A stretch of DNA of 33,213 bases from contig NZ_JAASRU010000019.1 in NCBI RefSeq assembly GCF_011761495.1, positions 1 to 33,213 on the forward strand, in the 5' to 3' direction. Position 1 is the first letter of the stretch, and each line of letters begins with the position of its first letter. Positions 16,716 through 24,821 of the stretch are shown here, in pieces. This DNA comes from Alkalibacillus almallahensis (GTDB lineage: Bacteria; Bacillota; Bacilli; Bacillales; Alkalibacillaceae). Below the pieces are notes generated by a model. The model made no database searches. It had not been told where the DNA came from and saw only the letters and a list, made by a program, of their open reading frames with translations. The position numbers and the translations under genes are program-made.

Positions 16716-16744
16716 ATTATATCAGGAACGTTTGTTCTGGTCAA
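16716..16744 (-). promoter_or_regulatory. NERD1 promoter with a LexA-like (SOS) box in the spacer
   Basis: On the minus strand TTGACC (16739-16744) and a perfect TATAAT (16716-16721) are 17 bp apart. The spacer holds GAAC-GTTT-GTTC (16726-16737), the core of the Bacillus LexA (DinR) site CGAACnnnnGTTCG. Only the outermost C and G differ. Placement between -35 and -10 suits repression. The SOS assignment is inferred from the motif. Confidence 0.6.
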
Positions 16745-16757
16745 TTAATATAAGGTT

Positions 16758-17090
16758 AGTCGCCGATAATTGATTGTTATCGGCGATTTACGTTATTTGA
16801 AGTCCTATAAGGTCGCTGATAAATCATAGATATCAGCGCCTCTTGGTACCTGCCTAGTAGAGGTCGAACAAGTCGCTGATAAAATTACGATTTCAGCATT
16901 TCACCTTCTGATGACGTATATATAGGAGGTTAGGTCGCTGAAAAAAACTCGATATCAGCGCCTCAGGAAATTTATCGACGCGATTAGAAAAATAACGGCG
17001 ACTTCGGAAATATAACGGCGCCATCGTAATTATATCGGCACTCGCTGATATATAACAGCGCGCGCCGAAAACAAATAAATATCGGCGACC
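16758..17090 (+). repeat. Array C: three palindromic head units plus a 158-bp composite element
   Basis: Head units start at 16758, 16811 and 16871. The first has 10-nt perfect arms TCGCCGATAA/TTATCGGCGA at 16760-16786. The 158-bp element runs from GGTCGCTG at 16933, 62 bp after the last head, to GGCGACC ending at 17090. Its cores stand at 16953, 16973, 16993, 17013, 17033 and 17053, exactly 20 bp apart. No insertion or deletion is needed to align it with the copies in arrays B and D. Confidence 0.9.
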
Positions 17091-17159
17091 TGATTAGAGA
17101 AAAGAGTAACCATTCAGATCCATAAATCAACAAAATTCAACAAATTTTCTGTCAAATTA

Positions 17160-17188
17160 TAGACAGCGGTTTCAAATTCATCTATAAT
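17160..17188 (+). promoter_or_regulatory. Promoter of the M20/AbgT operon
   Basis: TAGACA (17160-17165) and TATAAT (17183-17188) are separated by 17 bp, a strong sigma-A promoter about 60 bp before the start codon. CTGTC (17149-17153) and GACAG (17162-17166) form a small inverted repeat over the -35 box that could be an operator. Confidence 0.65.
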
Positions 17189-17249
17189 GCGATTAACGGA
17201 AAATGTCCGTAATGGTTCCGAAATTAACTTAAAAGGTGTGAATCTATAT

Positions 17250-18425
17250 ATGGCACAGTTTGAAGACATCATGACGGATGTGGTGGAGTTTCGGCGCGAC
17301 TTGCATCGTGAGCCGGAATTGAGCGGTGAGGAGTATAACACGTCGAAAAAGATTCAACAGAAATTAGATGAATATGGAATTCGATATAAAACGGGTTTTG
17401 CGGAGACGGGTGTGCTCGGCATAATCGAAGGCGCGAAGCCTGGTAAGACAGTTGGTTTGCGTGCGGATATTGATGCGCTTCCGATCCATGAGAAAGCGGA
17501 TGAAGATTTTAAATCGGAAGTAGACGGTAAGATGCATGCGTGTGGGCATGACGCGCACACGGCGATGCTGTTAGGGACAGCGCGCAACTTACAGGCTCGA
17601 AAAGATGAAATCGAGGGCACTGTATTATTGATTTTCCAACCAGCTGAAGAGAATTCCCCGACGGGTGGTTCGCAGCAAATGATGGATGATGGTGTGTTTG
17701 ATGAGATCGAACCGGATGTCTTAGTGGCGCAGCATGTTTGGCCAGGGCTTCCAGTCGGACAGTTCGGTGTTATATCAGGACCGATGATGGGGAATTCCGA
17801 TCGGTTTAAAATCACAATTAATGGATCTGGCGGTCACGCGTCGATGCCGCATGACACGGTTGATGCGATCGTGGCGGCGAATCAGGTGATTAATTCGGTG
17901 CAAACGATTGTGAGTCGTAATGCGAACCCGTTTGATCCAGCCGTGATTACGTTTGGCAAGATTGAAGGTGGCTATCGTTATAATGTGATTGCTGATGAGG
18001 TCACGCTTGAAGGCACGATTCGCACTCAGTCGAACGATATGAAGGATAAAGTGAAGCGACGTTTTCATGAAGTTGTGAATGGGGTTACGGAGTCGATGGG
18101 TGCTACGGCTGACATCGAATATTTAGATGGCTATCCGGCAACGATTAATTCGCCGAAATGGGCTGAGCGTGTACGCGAAACTGTGGTGAATCAATATGGA
18201 GAAGAAGCTGCACCTCCAGTCACCCCAAGTTTAGGTGGCGAAGATTTTGGTCGTTTTCTATTAAACTATCCAGGTGTTTATTACTGGCTTGGAACGTCAA
18301 TCGGCGAAGGCCAGAAGCCGTTACATGATCCTAATTTTCGCTTGAATGAAGATGGCTTAAGCTATGGTGTGAACATGATGACACGAGTAGCGATTGACGT
18401 GTTAAATGATTTAAAGGAGGCGTGA
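17250..18425 (+). CDS. M20D-family amidohydrolase (first gene of the abg-like operon)
   Basis: A 391-residue hydrolase of the N-acyl/IAA-amino-acid amidohydrolase type. Motifs are LHREPELSGEE (18-28), RADIDALP (71-78), HACGHDAHTAM (97-107), FQPAEEN (129-135), HVWPGLPVGQFG and the C-terminal GGEDFGRFLLNYPGVYYW. It should cleave an N-acyl bond of an amino-acid conjugate in the cytoplasm using two metal ions; the acyl group is unknown. ATG 17250 was preferred to the upstream ATG 17187, which lies on the predicted -10 box. AAAAGGTG (17231-17238) is a moderate binding site. The next gene starts 4 bp after its stop. Confidence 0.88.
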   Translation: MAQFEDIMTDVVEFRRDLHREPELSGEEYNTSKKIQQKLDEYGIRYKTGFAETGVLGIIEGAKPGKTVGLRADIDALPIHEKADEDFKSEVDGKMHACGHDAHTAMLLGTARNLQARKDEIEGTVLLIFQPAEENSPTGGSQQMMDDGVFDEIEPDVLVAQHVWPGLPVGQFGVISGPMMGNSDRFKITINGSGGHASMPHDTVDAIVAANQVINSVQTIVSRNANPFDPAVITFGKIEGGYRYNVIADEVTLEGTIRTQSNDMKDKVKRRFHEVVNGVTESMGATADIEYLDGYPATINSPKWAERVRETVVNQYGEEAAPPVTPSLGGEDFGRFLLNYPGVYYWLGTSIGEGQKPLHDPNFRLNEDGLSYGVNMMTRVAIDVLNDLKEA

Positions 18426-18429
18426 TGAG

Positions 18430-19737
18430 ATGGATGTGAATCAATTTACAGAATCACTCACGACCTATTTGCAGGAAAAAAGGCGACTATTTCATCAAAC
18501 GCCTGAGCTTGGGTTTACGGAATATGTCACGAGTTTTCGAGTGATGGAAGAACTTGAAGCGCTAGGCTTTACAACGTATATAGGGACAGATGCCCTTGTA
18601 CCAGATGAGCGTTATGGTGTGCCGTCTCAAGAGGAAATAGATGAAGCGGAGGATCGAGCACGTGAGTATGATGTTCCGGAAAGTTTTCTTAAGCAAGTAA
18701 AAGGTGGTCTAACAGGTGTGGTCGCAACTTTAGACACTAATCGTCCAGGCCCTCATACCGCGATGCGTTTTGATATTGATGCCTTACCAATCCTTGAAAG
18801 TGACGAACAAAATCATCTACCAACGCGTGAAGGTTTTCGATCAAAGCAGGAAGGTCGCATGCATGCCTGTGGTCATGATGGGCATACGACGATTGGATTA
18901 GGTGTCGCTCGATATCTACATGACTATCAAAATGAATTAAATGGACGCTATACATTATTGTTCCAGCCTGCTGAAGAAGGTGGGCGCGGTGCAAAGTCGA
19001 TGGTGGCTAAAGGTTGGCTTGATGATGTTGATTACTTTTTAAGTGGTCATTTAGGAATTGGCGATCAAGCGGCAGGCCATGTGGCGATGACGTCGAGTCG
19101 TTTTCTCGCGAGTGCCAAATTCGATGTTCATTATCAAGGCAAATCGGCGCATTCAGGTGTCGAGCCGAATGCAGGAAAGAATGCGTTACTTGCAGCTGCT
19201 TCTGCCAGTTTAAATTTAAACGCGATTCCGCGCCATAAAGATGGGGCAACGCGTGTGAATGTAGGCCGGCTGGACGCAGGTAGTGGACGCAATGTGATTG
19301 CAGATGAAGCGCGTATGGAAATGGAGATTCGCGGTGAAACGACGGAGCTTAATCAATATATGATGGAACAAGCGAAGCGGATTTTGCAGGCGAGTGGTGA
19401 TATGTACGACGTGAATACGACGATTGATTTCATGGGTGAAGCGTTAAATGGCGTTTGCGATCAAGAATGGTTGACGATTTTGCCAGAAGCAAATGAGAGT
19501 AACCCGTTTATCACAAACTTCCTCGACACGATTGAGCTAGGGGCGTCTGAAGATGTGACCTTCATGATGAATCGTGTGCAAGAAAATGGTGGTAAAGCGA
19601 CGTTCATGATTTTCCCGAGTTCGATTCCAAATGGGCACCATCATCCAGGTTTTGATTTTGATGAATACTCATTAAAAACTGCCGTATCAACATTTGCGAA
19701 CACGATTCAGTATTTAAACAAGCAGGAGACGATGTAA
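18430..19737 (+). CDS. AbgA-like M20 aminoacyl-glutamate amidohydrolase
   Basis: A 435-residue M20 enzyme close in length and layout to E. coli AbgA (about 436), a subunit of p-aminobenzoyl-glutamate hydrolase. Shared features include the AbgA-specific insert after the N terminus (DERYGVPSQEEIDEA, 59-73, and the GGLTGVVATLDTNRPGP region at 92-108). Also shared are DIDALP (115-120), HACGHDGHTTIGLG (145-158), FQPAEEGGRGAKSM and the late GHHHPGFDFDEYSL. No AbgB-like partner was identified with confidence, although two other M20 genes flank it. The AbgT transporter downstream supports a role in hydrolysing imported acyl-glutamate-like compounds. Confidence 0.85.
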   Translation: MDVNQFTESLTTYLQEKRRLFHQTPELGFTEYVTSFRVMEELEALGFTTYIGTDALVPDERYGVPSQEEIDEAEDRAREYDVPESFLKQVKGGLTGVVATLDTNRPGPHTAMRFDIDALPILESDEQNHLPTREGFRSKQEGRMHACGHDGHTTIGLGVARYLHDYQNELNGRYTLLFQPAEEGGRGAKSMVAKGWLDDVDYFLSGHLGIGDQAAGHVAMTSSRFLASAKFDVHYQGKSAHSGVEPNAGKNALLAAASASLNLNAIPRHKDGATRVNVGRLDAGSGRNVIADEARMEMEIRGETTELNQYMMEQAKRILQASGDMYDVNTTIDFMGEALNGVCDQEWLTILPEANESNPFITNFLDTIELGASEDVTFMMNRVQENGGKATFMIFPSSIPNGHHHPGFDFDEYSLKTAVSTFANTIQYLNKQETM

Positions 19738-20979
19738 ATGAAGCAGTGGTTGAAAGAGACTTTAGACGATTTAAATTTAGTTGACGATATGGCATCAGCT
19801 CAAGGTTTTACACGATTGAGCTATACAGCCGAAGAAGATGAATCGATTGCCGTTTTTAAAGGGAAAGCGGAATCATTAGGATTATCGATTCGTGAAGACG
19901 AAGCGGGGAATGTGACGGCGCGTTGGGAAGGATCGGATTCAAGCTTGCCAGCAGTTGCATCTGGCTCGCATTTAGACACAGTCGTCAATGGCGGTGGCTA
20001 TGACGGGGTGGCTGGTGTGTTAACAGCTCTCGGTGCAATTAAACAATTGAAAGATGAAGGTTTCACACCTGAACACTCATTAGAAGTGATTGTCTTTCGG
20101 TCAGAAGAATCAGCGCGATTCGGCGTTTCAACAGTCGGCAGTAAAGGGATGACGGGTTTATTGGATGATTCGATTGGTGATGTTCCAGATTTTGAAAACG
20201 TTTCCATCAAAGAAGCCGTTCAGTCTTGCGGTTATAACTGGTCTGATTTTTCCAAAGCTGAGCGTGATCAAAATGCATTCAAGTCATTCGTAGAACTGCA
20301 TATTGAGCAGGGGACACAAATTGAAGAAAACAGTTATGACGTTGGCGTCGTTAATGGAATTGCGACTCCGATTCGCCTTAAAGTTAAGGCACAAGGGAAA
20401 GCGGGACATACGGGGACAACGCCGATGGATAAGCGAAATGATGCCTTTGTTGCAATAGCTCCTCTCGTTCCTTATGTCCAGGCGTTTACGAAGCAATTGA
20501 ACGAAGAACAGAAAACCCCAGTAGTCGCCACTGTTAGCACGGTTGATTTGAGTCCTAATGTGATGAACGTGATTCCGGACACAGTTGAAATTGGCATCGA
20601 TATTAGAAGTGTGGATGACGATTTGAAAAAACGAGTCGCTGATGCTATTCGTAGCTATGTGGCAAAACTTGAAGAAACATCGACAACTCAATTCGAGATT
20701 GAAGAACTCGTTAATAACTCATCGATTTTGTTGGATCAAGACTTAAGGCAGTCACTCGTTCAATTAGGGAAAGATCTAGATTTGCAGCCACTTGTCATGG
20801 ATAGTGGCGCGGGGCATGACGTCATGAATATGAGCACGAAATGGCCCTCAGGCTTGCTTTTTATTCCATGTCGGGATGGTTTAAGTCATCACCCAGATGA
20901 ATATGCCACGCTAGACGATTTGGAAAAGGGCGTGCAGATGTTAACAGCATACTATAAGAATTTGAGTCAAAGTGAGTAG
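19738..20979 (+). CDS. Zn-dependent M20 hydrolase, N-carbamoyl-L-amino-acid hydrolase/allantoate amidohydrolase family
   Basis: A 413-residue enzyme of the HyuC/AllC/AmaB group, different from the two M20D genes before it. Metal-site motifs are SGSHLDTVVNGG (75-86, H78), YDGVAGV (88-94, D89), RSEESARFG (121-129), VELHIEQG (185-192, H188) and the C-terminal CRDGLSHHPDEY. The lid-domain signature AGHTGTTPMDKRNDA and the dimer region IDIRSVDD are present. Family members cleave N-carbamoyl amino acids, allantoate or related ureido compounds. Its ATG follows the previous stop with no gap, so it is co-translated. No hydantoinase or allantoin genes were seen nearby, so the substrate is open. Confidence 0.88.
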   Translation: MKQWLKETLDDLNLVDDMASAQGFTRLSYTAEEDESIAVFKGKAESLGLSIREDEAGNVTARWEGSDSSLPAVASGSHLDTVVNGGGYDGVAGVLTALGAIKQLKDEGFTPEHSLEVIVFRSEESARFGVSTVGSKGMTGLLDDSIGDVPDFENVSIKEAVQSCGYNWSDFSKAERDQNAFKSFVELHIEQGTQIEENSYDVGVVNGIATPIRLKVKAQGKAGHTGTTPMDKRNDAFVAIAPLVPYVQAFTKQLNEEQKTPVVATVSTVDLSPNVMNVIPDTVEIGIDIRSVDDDLKKRVADAIRSYVAKLEETSTTQFEIEELVNNSSILLDQDLRQSLVQLGKDLDLQPLVMDSGAGHDVMNMSTKWPSGLLFIPCRDGLSHHPDEYATLDDLEKGVQMLTAYYKNLSQSE

Positions 20980-22287
20980 GTGCATATGAAAGAAGTTATG
21001 ATTGGCGTTCTTGGACCTGAAGATTCAGTAGAACGATCACTAGAAGTTATAGATAAGTTGGAAGGCATTCGTGCATATCCGTACTCATATGAAAACACGG
21101 AGGATGTTAAACCGATTATAGAGCAGCATCGTTATAAGGTTGATCAATGGTTGTTTTCTGGTCCGTATCCTTACTCGTATGCTATCGATGCAGGCGTGAT
21201 CACAAGTGAGGAGGGGACTTATGCGACGCTTCACGGATCAAGTTTATTGTCGGTACTGCTTAATATTTTTATAGATTTTGGTTACATGGTTGATCAAATT
21301 AGTCTCGATACGATTGGCGAAGAACTTCTAGACTCAGAACAATTGCAGTCCGTTCAATTTCATCGTGTGAGTCAAGGTCGATTTTATGAGCCACATGAAC
21401 AAGTGGTCGAATTTCATCAACAAAAATATGATCAGGGAGACACGGCCGTAGCTGTTACGTGTATTCATGCGGTCTATCGGAAATTAAAAGCGCGAGGAGT
21501 CCCTGTCTATCGAGTCGTTCCATCAGAAATCTCGATTCAACTAGCACTCGATTATTTAAAGCAGCGAGCTTATACCCATTCCTATCAGAAAAAGCAATTC
21601 GTTATTTTAGGAGTGGATGTGGTCTATCCATCGGCTGTGGCTGAAGGCTTCGTTCCTTATCAAACCCAGCACCAAGAGCTTGATTTACACCGAGCGATCT
21701 TAAAAATGTCTGAGCAAGTAAACGGGTCGATGGTGAAAATCGGTGGCGGTAAATACTTTATCTATACCACAAGGGGGGATGTGGACATATTTTTACAAGA
21801 ACATTCGATTAGAGAGCGCATTGATCAAATGGCTGCTCAGAGTGGATTAGACATTCGAGTTGGCATTGGCTATGGCCACACGGTATTAGAAGCAGACGAG
21901 CATTTGCAGATTGCTTTTGGATACGCAGGTGAACCAGAGTACGACCGGATTGTCTTAGTGAACGAAGATAAGGAAGTATTATCGGTTAGTCAGCAAGATT
22001 TTCCGATGTTAACGCAACAGCGCATTGCTGATGAGGATTGGTTAAAGCGATTAAATGACTTATCCATTAATCCAACACAGTTATCACGCATTTATGCCTT
22101 AATTCATCATTATGAAAAAAACGAACTAACAGCACAAGAATTAGCTCATTGGTTACAACGATCCGAACGCAATGCGCGGCGAATTTTAGTCGATTTAGAA
22201 GAAGTAGGGTTAGCGAAAGTTGTCGGTGAAGAGTCCGGCCAGCGGGGGCGCCCGAAGAAAGTCTATCAAATATTAAACCCATCTTAG
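20980..22287 (+). CDS. Putative multidomain transcriptional regulator with cyclase-like middle and winged-helix end
   Basis: A 435-residue protein that I do not recognise as a named family. Residues 1-~200 look like an alpha/beta sensory region. Residues ~205-330 have a GGDEF/nucleotidyl-cyclase-like pattern: FVILGVDVV at 207-215, KIGGGKYFIYTTRGD at 253-267, then RVGIGYGHTVLEADEHLQIAF at 293-313 (partial motif VGIGYGHTVLEA). It lacks a GGDEF catalytic signature, so a degenerate ligand-binding domain is likely. Residues ~362-432 form a winged helix (ELTAQELAHWLQRSERNARR, then RGRPKKVYQIL). It starts at GTG 20980 directly after the previous stop; ATG 20986 is an alternative. Its position between hydrolase and transporter suggests control of this operon. 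Confidence 0.65.
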   Translation: MHMKEVMIGVLGPEDSVERSLEVIDKLEGIRAYPYSYENTEDVKPIIEQHRYKVDQWLFSGPYPYSYAIDAGVITSEEGTYATLHGSSLLSVLLNIFIDFGYMVDQISLDTIGEELLDSEQLQSVQFHRVSQGRFYEPHEQVVEFHQQKYDQGDTAVAVTCIHAVYRKLKARGVPVYRVVPSEISIQLALDYLKQRAYTHSYQKKQFVILGVDVVYPSAVAEGFVPYQTQHQELDLHRAILKMSEQVNGSMVKIGGGKYFIYTTRGDVDIFLQEHSIRERIDQMAAQSGLDIRVGIGYGHTVLEADEHLQIAFGYAGEPEYDRIVLVNEDKEVLSVSQQDFPMLTQQRIADEDWLKRLNDLSINPTQLSRIYALIHHYEKNELTAQELAHWLQRSERNARRILVDLEEVGLAKVVGEESGQRGRPKKVYQILNPS

Positions 22288-22306
22288 ACGTAAGGGAGAG
22301 TGACGT

Positions 22307-23806
22307 ATGGAAAACGAGCAAAAAGGGTTCCTTAACAAGGTTGAAAAGTGGGGAAATAAACTACCAGATCCGTTCTTTATCTTTGTATATTTAGCGATCT
22401 TCGTGATGCTATTATCATTAGTATTTAGCCTTGTTGGAGCAACAGTTGAGCACCCAGGTAGTGGGGAAGTTTTAGAGATTAAAAGTTTAATATCGGGTGA
22501 AGGTCTGCAATATATTTTAGGGTCGATGCTCGATAACTTTACCGGATTCGCACCGCTCGGTCTAGTGTTAGCGATGATGCTCGGTATCGGTCTAGCGCAA
22601 CGAGTTGGTTTATTAGAAACAGCGATTAAAAAATCTATTTTAAACGCACCGCCAGCATTAGTGACTTATGCGGTTATTTTTACAGGTATTATCGGTAACT
22701 TGGCCTCTGATGCGGCGTTCGTCCTCGTTCCACCATTGGCAGCAATGGTCTTCTATACGGTTGGACGTCATCCACTTGCAGGTTTAGCGGCTGGTTTCGC
22801 AGGTACGGGTGCCGGTTTTACGGCAAACGTAATTATCGCAGGTACAGACGCGCTTTTATCTGGAATTACGACTGAAGCGGCTAAAGCTGTTAATGATACG
22901 ATTAACGTGACACCAGTTGATAACTATTACTTCATGCTTGCGTCAGTTGTGATTTTAGCATTTGTTGGTGCGCAAATTACTGAGCGCATGATCGAACCAA
23001 AATTAGGAGAATACACAGGTGATTTCGAAGATTCCTTTGAAGAGGTGACGGCTCAAGAATCTCGTGGTTTACGCAATACAGTGATTGCAGGTTTTATTTA
23101 CTTAGGCCTAGTTGCCTTAACCTTATTCTGGCCAAATTCACCACTAAGAGCTGAAGATGGAAGCATGATCCCGTCTCCATTTTTAGATAATATTGTTCCG
23201 ATTCTCTTATTATTCTTCATCACACTTGGTGTAACTTATGGTGTGACCGTGAAGAAGATTACGACATCAGGCGATATTCCGAAATATATGGCCGAAGCGA
23301 TGAAAGACATGTCGAGCTATATCGTGTTAATCTTCGCAGCTGCTCAGTTTATTAACTACTTTAACTGGAGCAACTTAGGAACTTGGTTAGCAGTTAATAG
23401 TGCAGAATTTTTAACGAGTATCGAGTTGACAGGACTGCCGGTTATTATTGGCTTTGTGCTTTTAACGGCTGTGCTAAACTTAATCGTGTTCAGTGGCTCT
23501 GCACAGTGGGCGTTAATGGCACCGATTTTCGTGCCGATGTTCATGCTACTTGATTACGATCCAGCGTTTGTTCAAGCAGCCTATCGTATTGCCGATTCAT
23601 CGACGAACATTATTACACCGCTGAACCCGTATATCTTGATCGTGCTAGCATTTATGCAACAGTATGATAAGAAAGCTGGTATGGGTACACTCATATCCCT
23701 CATGTTGCCATACAGCTTAATCTTCCTAGGTATTTGGATTGTCCTATTAATTATCTTCGCTTTAACAGGCATTCCACTCGGACCAGGTGTCAATATGATG
23801 ATGTAA
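22307..23806 (+). CDS. abgT: AbgT-family transporter
   Basis: A 499-residue membrane protein, the usual length for AbgT (E. coli 508), with about eleven hydrophobic segments. The N-terminal EKWGNKLPDPFFIFVYLAI (residues 12-30) is the family's signature start. Other typical stretches are GFAPLGLVLAMMLGIGLAQR, GNLASDAAFVLVPPLAAMVF (in part), GAGFTANVIIAGTDALLSGI and, late, NLIVFSGSAQWALMAPIFVP with the following DSSTNIITPLNPY. Members take up p-aminobenzoyl-glutamate or export sulfonamides. Co-transcription with an AbgA-like hydrolase and two other amidohydrolases favours uptake of an acyl-amino-acid conjugate. It starts 19 bp after the regulator gene, with GGGAGAG before the ATG, and ends at a strong terminator. 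Confidence 0.92.
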   Translation: MENEQKGFLNKVEKWGNKLPDPFFIFVYLAIFVMLLSLVFSLVGATVEHPGSGEVLEIKSLISGEGLQYILGSMLDNFTGFAPLGLVLAMMLGIGLAQRVGLLETAIKKSILNAPPALVTYAVIFTGIIGNLASDAAFVLVPPLAAMVFYTVGRHPLAGLAAGFAGTGAGFTANVIIAGTDALLSGITTEAAKAVNDTINVTPVDNYYFMLASVVILAFVGAQITERMIEPKLGEYTGDFEDSFEEVTAQESRGLRNTVIAGFIYLGLVALTLFWPNSPLRAEDGSMIPSPFLDNIVPILLLFFITLGVTYGVTVKKITTSGDIPKYMAEAMKDMSSYIVLIFAAAQFINYFNWSNLGTWLAVNSAEFLTSIELTGLPVIIGFVLLTAVLNLIVFSGSAQWALMAPIFVPMFMLLDYDPAFVQAAYRIADSSTNIITPLNPYILIVLAFMQQYDKKAGMGTLISLMLPYSLIFLGIWIVLLIIFALTGIPLGPGVNMMM

Positions 23807-23814
23807 TTTTTATT

Positions 23815-23850
23815 AGCCGGCTCTACACTTATCGTGGAGCTGGCTTTTTT
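23815..23850 (+). terminator. Terminator of the M20/AbgT operon
   Basis: AGCCGGCTCTA pairs with TGGAGCTGGCT (23835-23845), allowing G-U pairs, and is followed by a T-run to 23850. It lies 9 bp after the abgT stop. Confidence 0.85.
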
Positions 23851-23950
23851 ATGCGTGGGTTGATGGTAATTTAATAATTTAACCTTTGTGATAAACATTT
23901 TGACCTTTATCATAGGAAAAAGTATTGATTGGTGAGACTGAATGGCGTTC

Positions 23951-24170
23951 AGTCGCTGATAAAATTACGATATCAGCGACCATGATGGTTAAGCTCTAGT
24001 TTTGATCAGGTAGGTCGCCGATAAAAAGTGGGTATCAGCGCCTCAAGAAATATAACGGCGCGATAGGAAAAATAACGACGACTTCTGGAATATAACGGCG
24101 CGATCTCAATTATATCGGCATTCGCTGATATATAACGACGCGCGCCGAAACCGAGCAAATAACGGCGACC
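23951..24170 (+). repeat. Array D: one palindromic head unit plus a 158-bp composite element
   Basis: The head unit AGTCGCTGATA-AAATTACGA-TATCAGCGACC (23951-23981) is nearly a perfect inverted repeat. The 158-bp element starts 62 bp later at GGTCGCCG (24013) and ends GGCGACC at 24170. Cores stand at 24033, 24053, 24073, 24093, 24113 and 24133. It lies between abgT and the VanZ-like gene in the same orientation as arrays B and C. No target-site duplication was seen at its ends. Confidence 0.9.
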
Positions 24171-24259
24171 TTTTGAAATAGTTTCAATCAAAATTCGCAC
24201 GTTAATTGGGTCAGACATCATGTTATATTAGATATAAATAGTATTAAAGGAACTCAACC

Positions 24260-24685
24260 ATGCGCCAGTGGACATCGTGGTTACTCGTCATTTTATGGAT
24301 GGCGTTAATCTTTTATTTTTCCCATCAACCAGGGACTGAATCTAGTAATTTAAGTGGTAGTGTTATGCAGGTGGTATTGAATCTATTGCCATTTGTCAGT
24401 GAAGATACGGAATTTATTCACGTACTCATAAGAAAAGGGGCGCACGTATTCGTTTATTTTGTATTAGCGATTTTACTTATGAATGCGATTCGCTTGCATC
24501 ATTTTCGGACGGTGAATCGAGTCGTGCTCGCATTAGGTGTGTCCGTCTTGTATGCTGCATCTGATGAGTATCATCAAACATTTATCGATGGACGAGCGGG
24601 GCAAGTGAGCGATGTGTTAATTGATTCAGCAGGTGCTGTGCTTGGTATAGGTGTTTATTTGGTGTGGAAAAAAATTAGACAATAA
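24260..24685 (+). CDS. VanZ-family membrane protein
   Basis: A 141-residue protein with four hydrophobic segments. VanZ hallmarks are the first-helix motif WMALIFYFSHQPG (residues 13-25), RKGAHVFVYFVLAIL (about 54-68), SDEYHQTFIDGRAGQVSDVL (about 105-124) and a last helix AGAVLGIGVYLV. VanZ proteins contribute to low-level teicoplanin resistance in enterococci, but most chromosomal homologues have no defined role. AAAGGA lies 8 nt before the ATG. It appears to be monocistronic; galU starts 136 bp later, behind its own leader. Confidence 0.88.
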   Translation: MRQWTSWLLVILWMALIFYFSHQPGTESSNLSGSVMQVVLNLLPFVSEDTEFIHVLIRKGAHVFVYFVLAILLMNAIRLHHFRTVNRVVLALGVSVLYAASDEYHQTFIDGRAGQVSDVLIDSAGAVLGIGVYLVWKKIRQ

Positions 24686-24821
24686 TGGTCATTCATATAT
24701 ATTGAAAAAATCACACTTATAGCTTATTCTGTAAGATAATACAACTGACAGTTAATTCGACAAAATTTAGACGAGCAAATAAATTTGACCAAGTGGATTA
24801 GATAATCGAGGAGGATGCACC

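Noticed and set aside
15373-17090. Repeat arrays as CRISPR
   Set aside because: Cores are only 7-14 bp, spacers are 7-14 bp, copies are not identical, and no cas gene is present.
15497-24170. 158-bp elements as MITEs
   Set aside because: Inverted termini exist, but no target duplication is visible at any of the three copies. The internal 20-bp beat and phased head units are not MITE features. Still possible, so only set aside.
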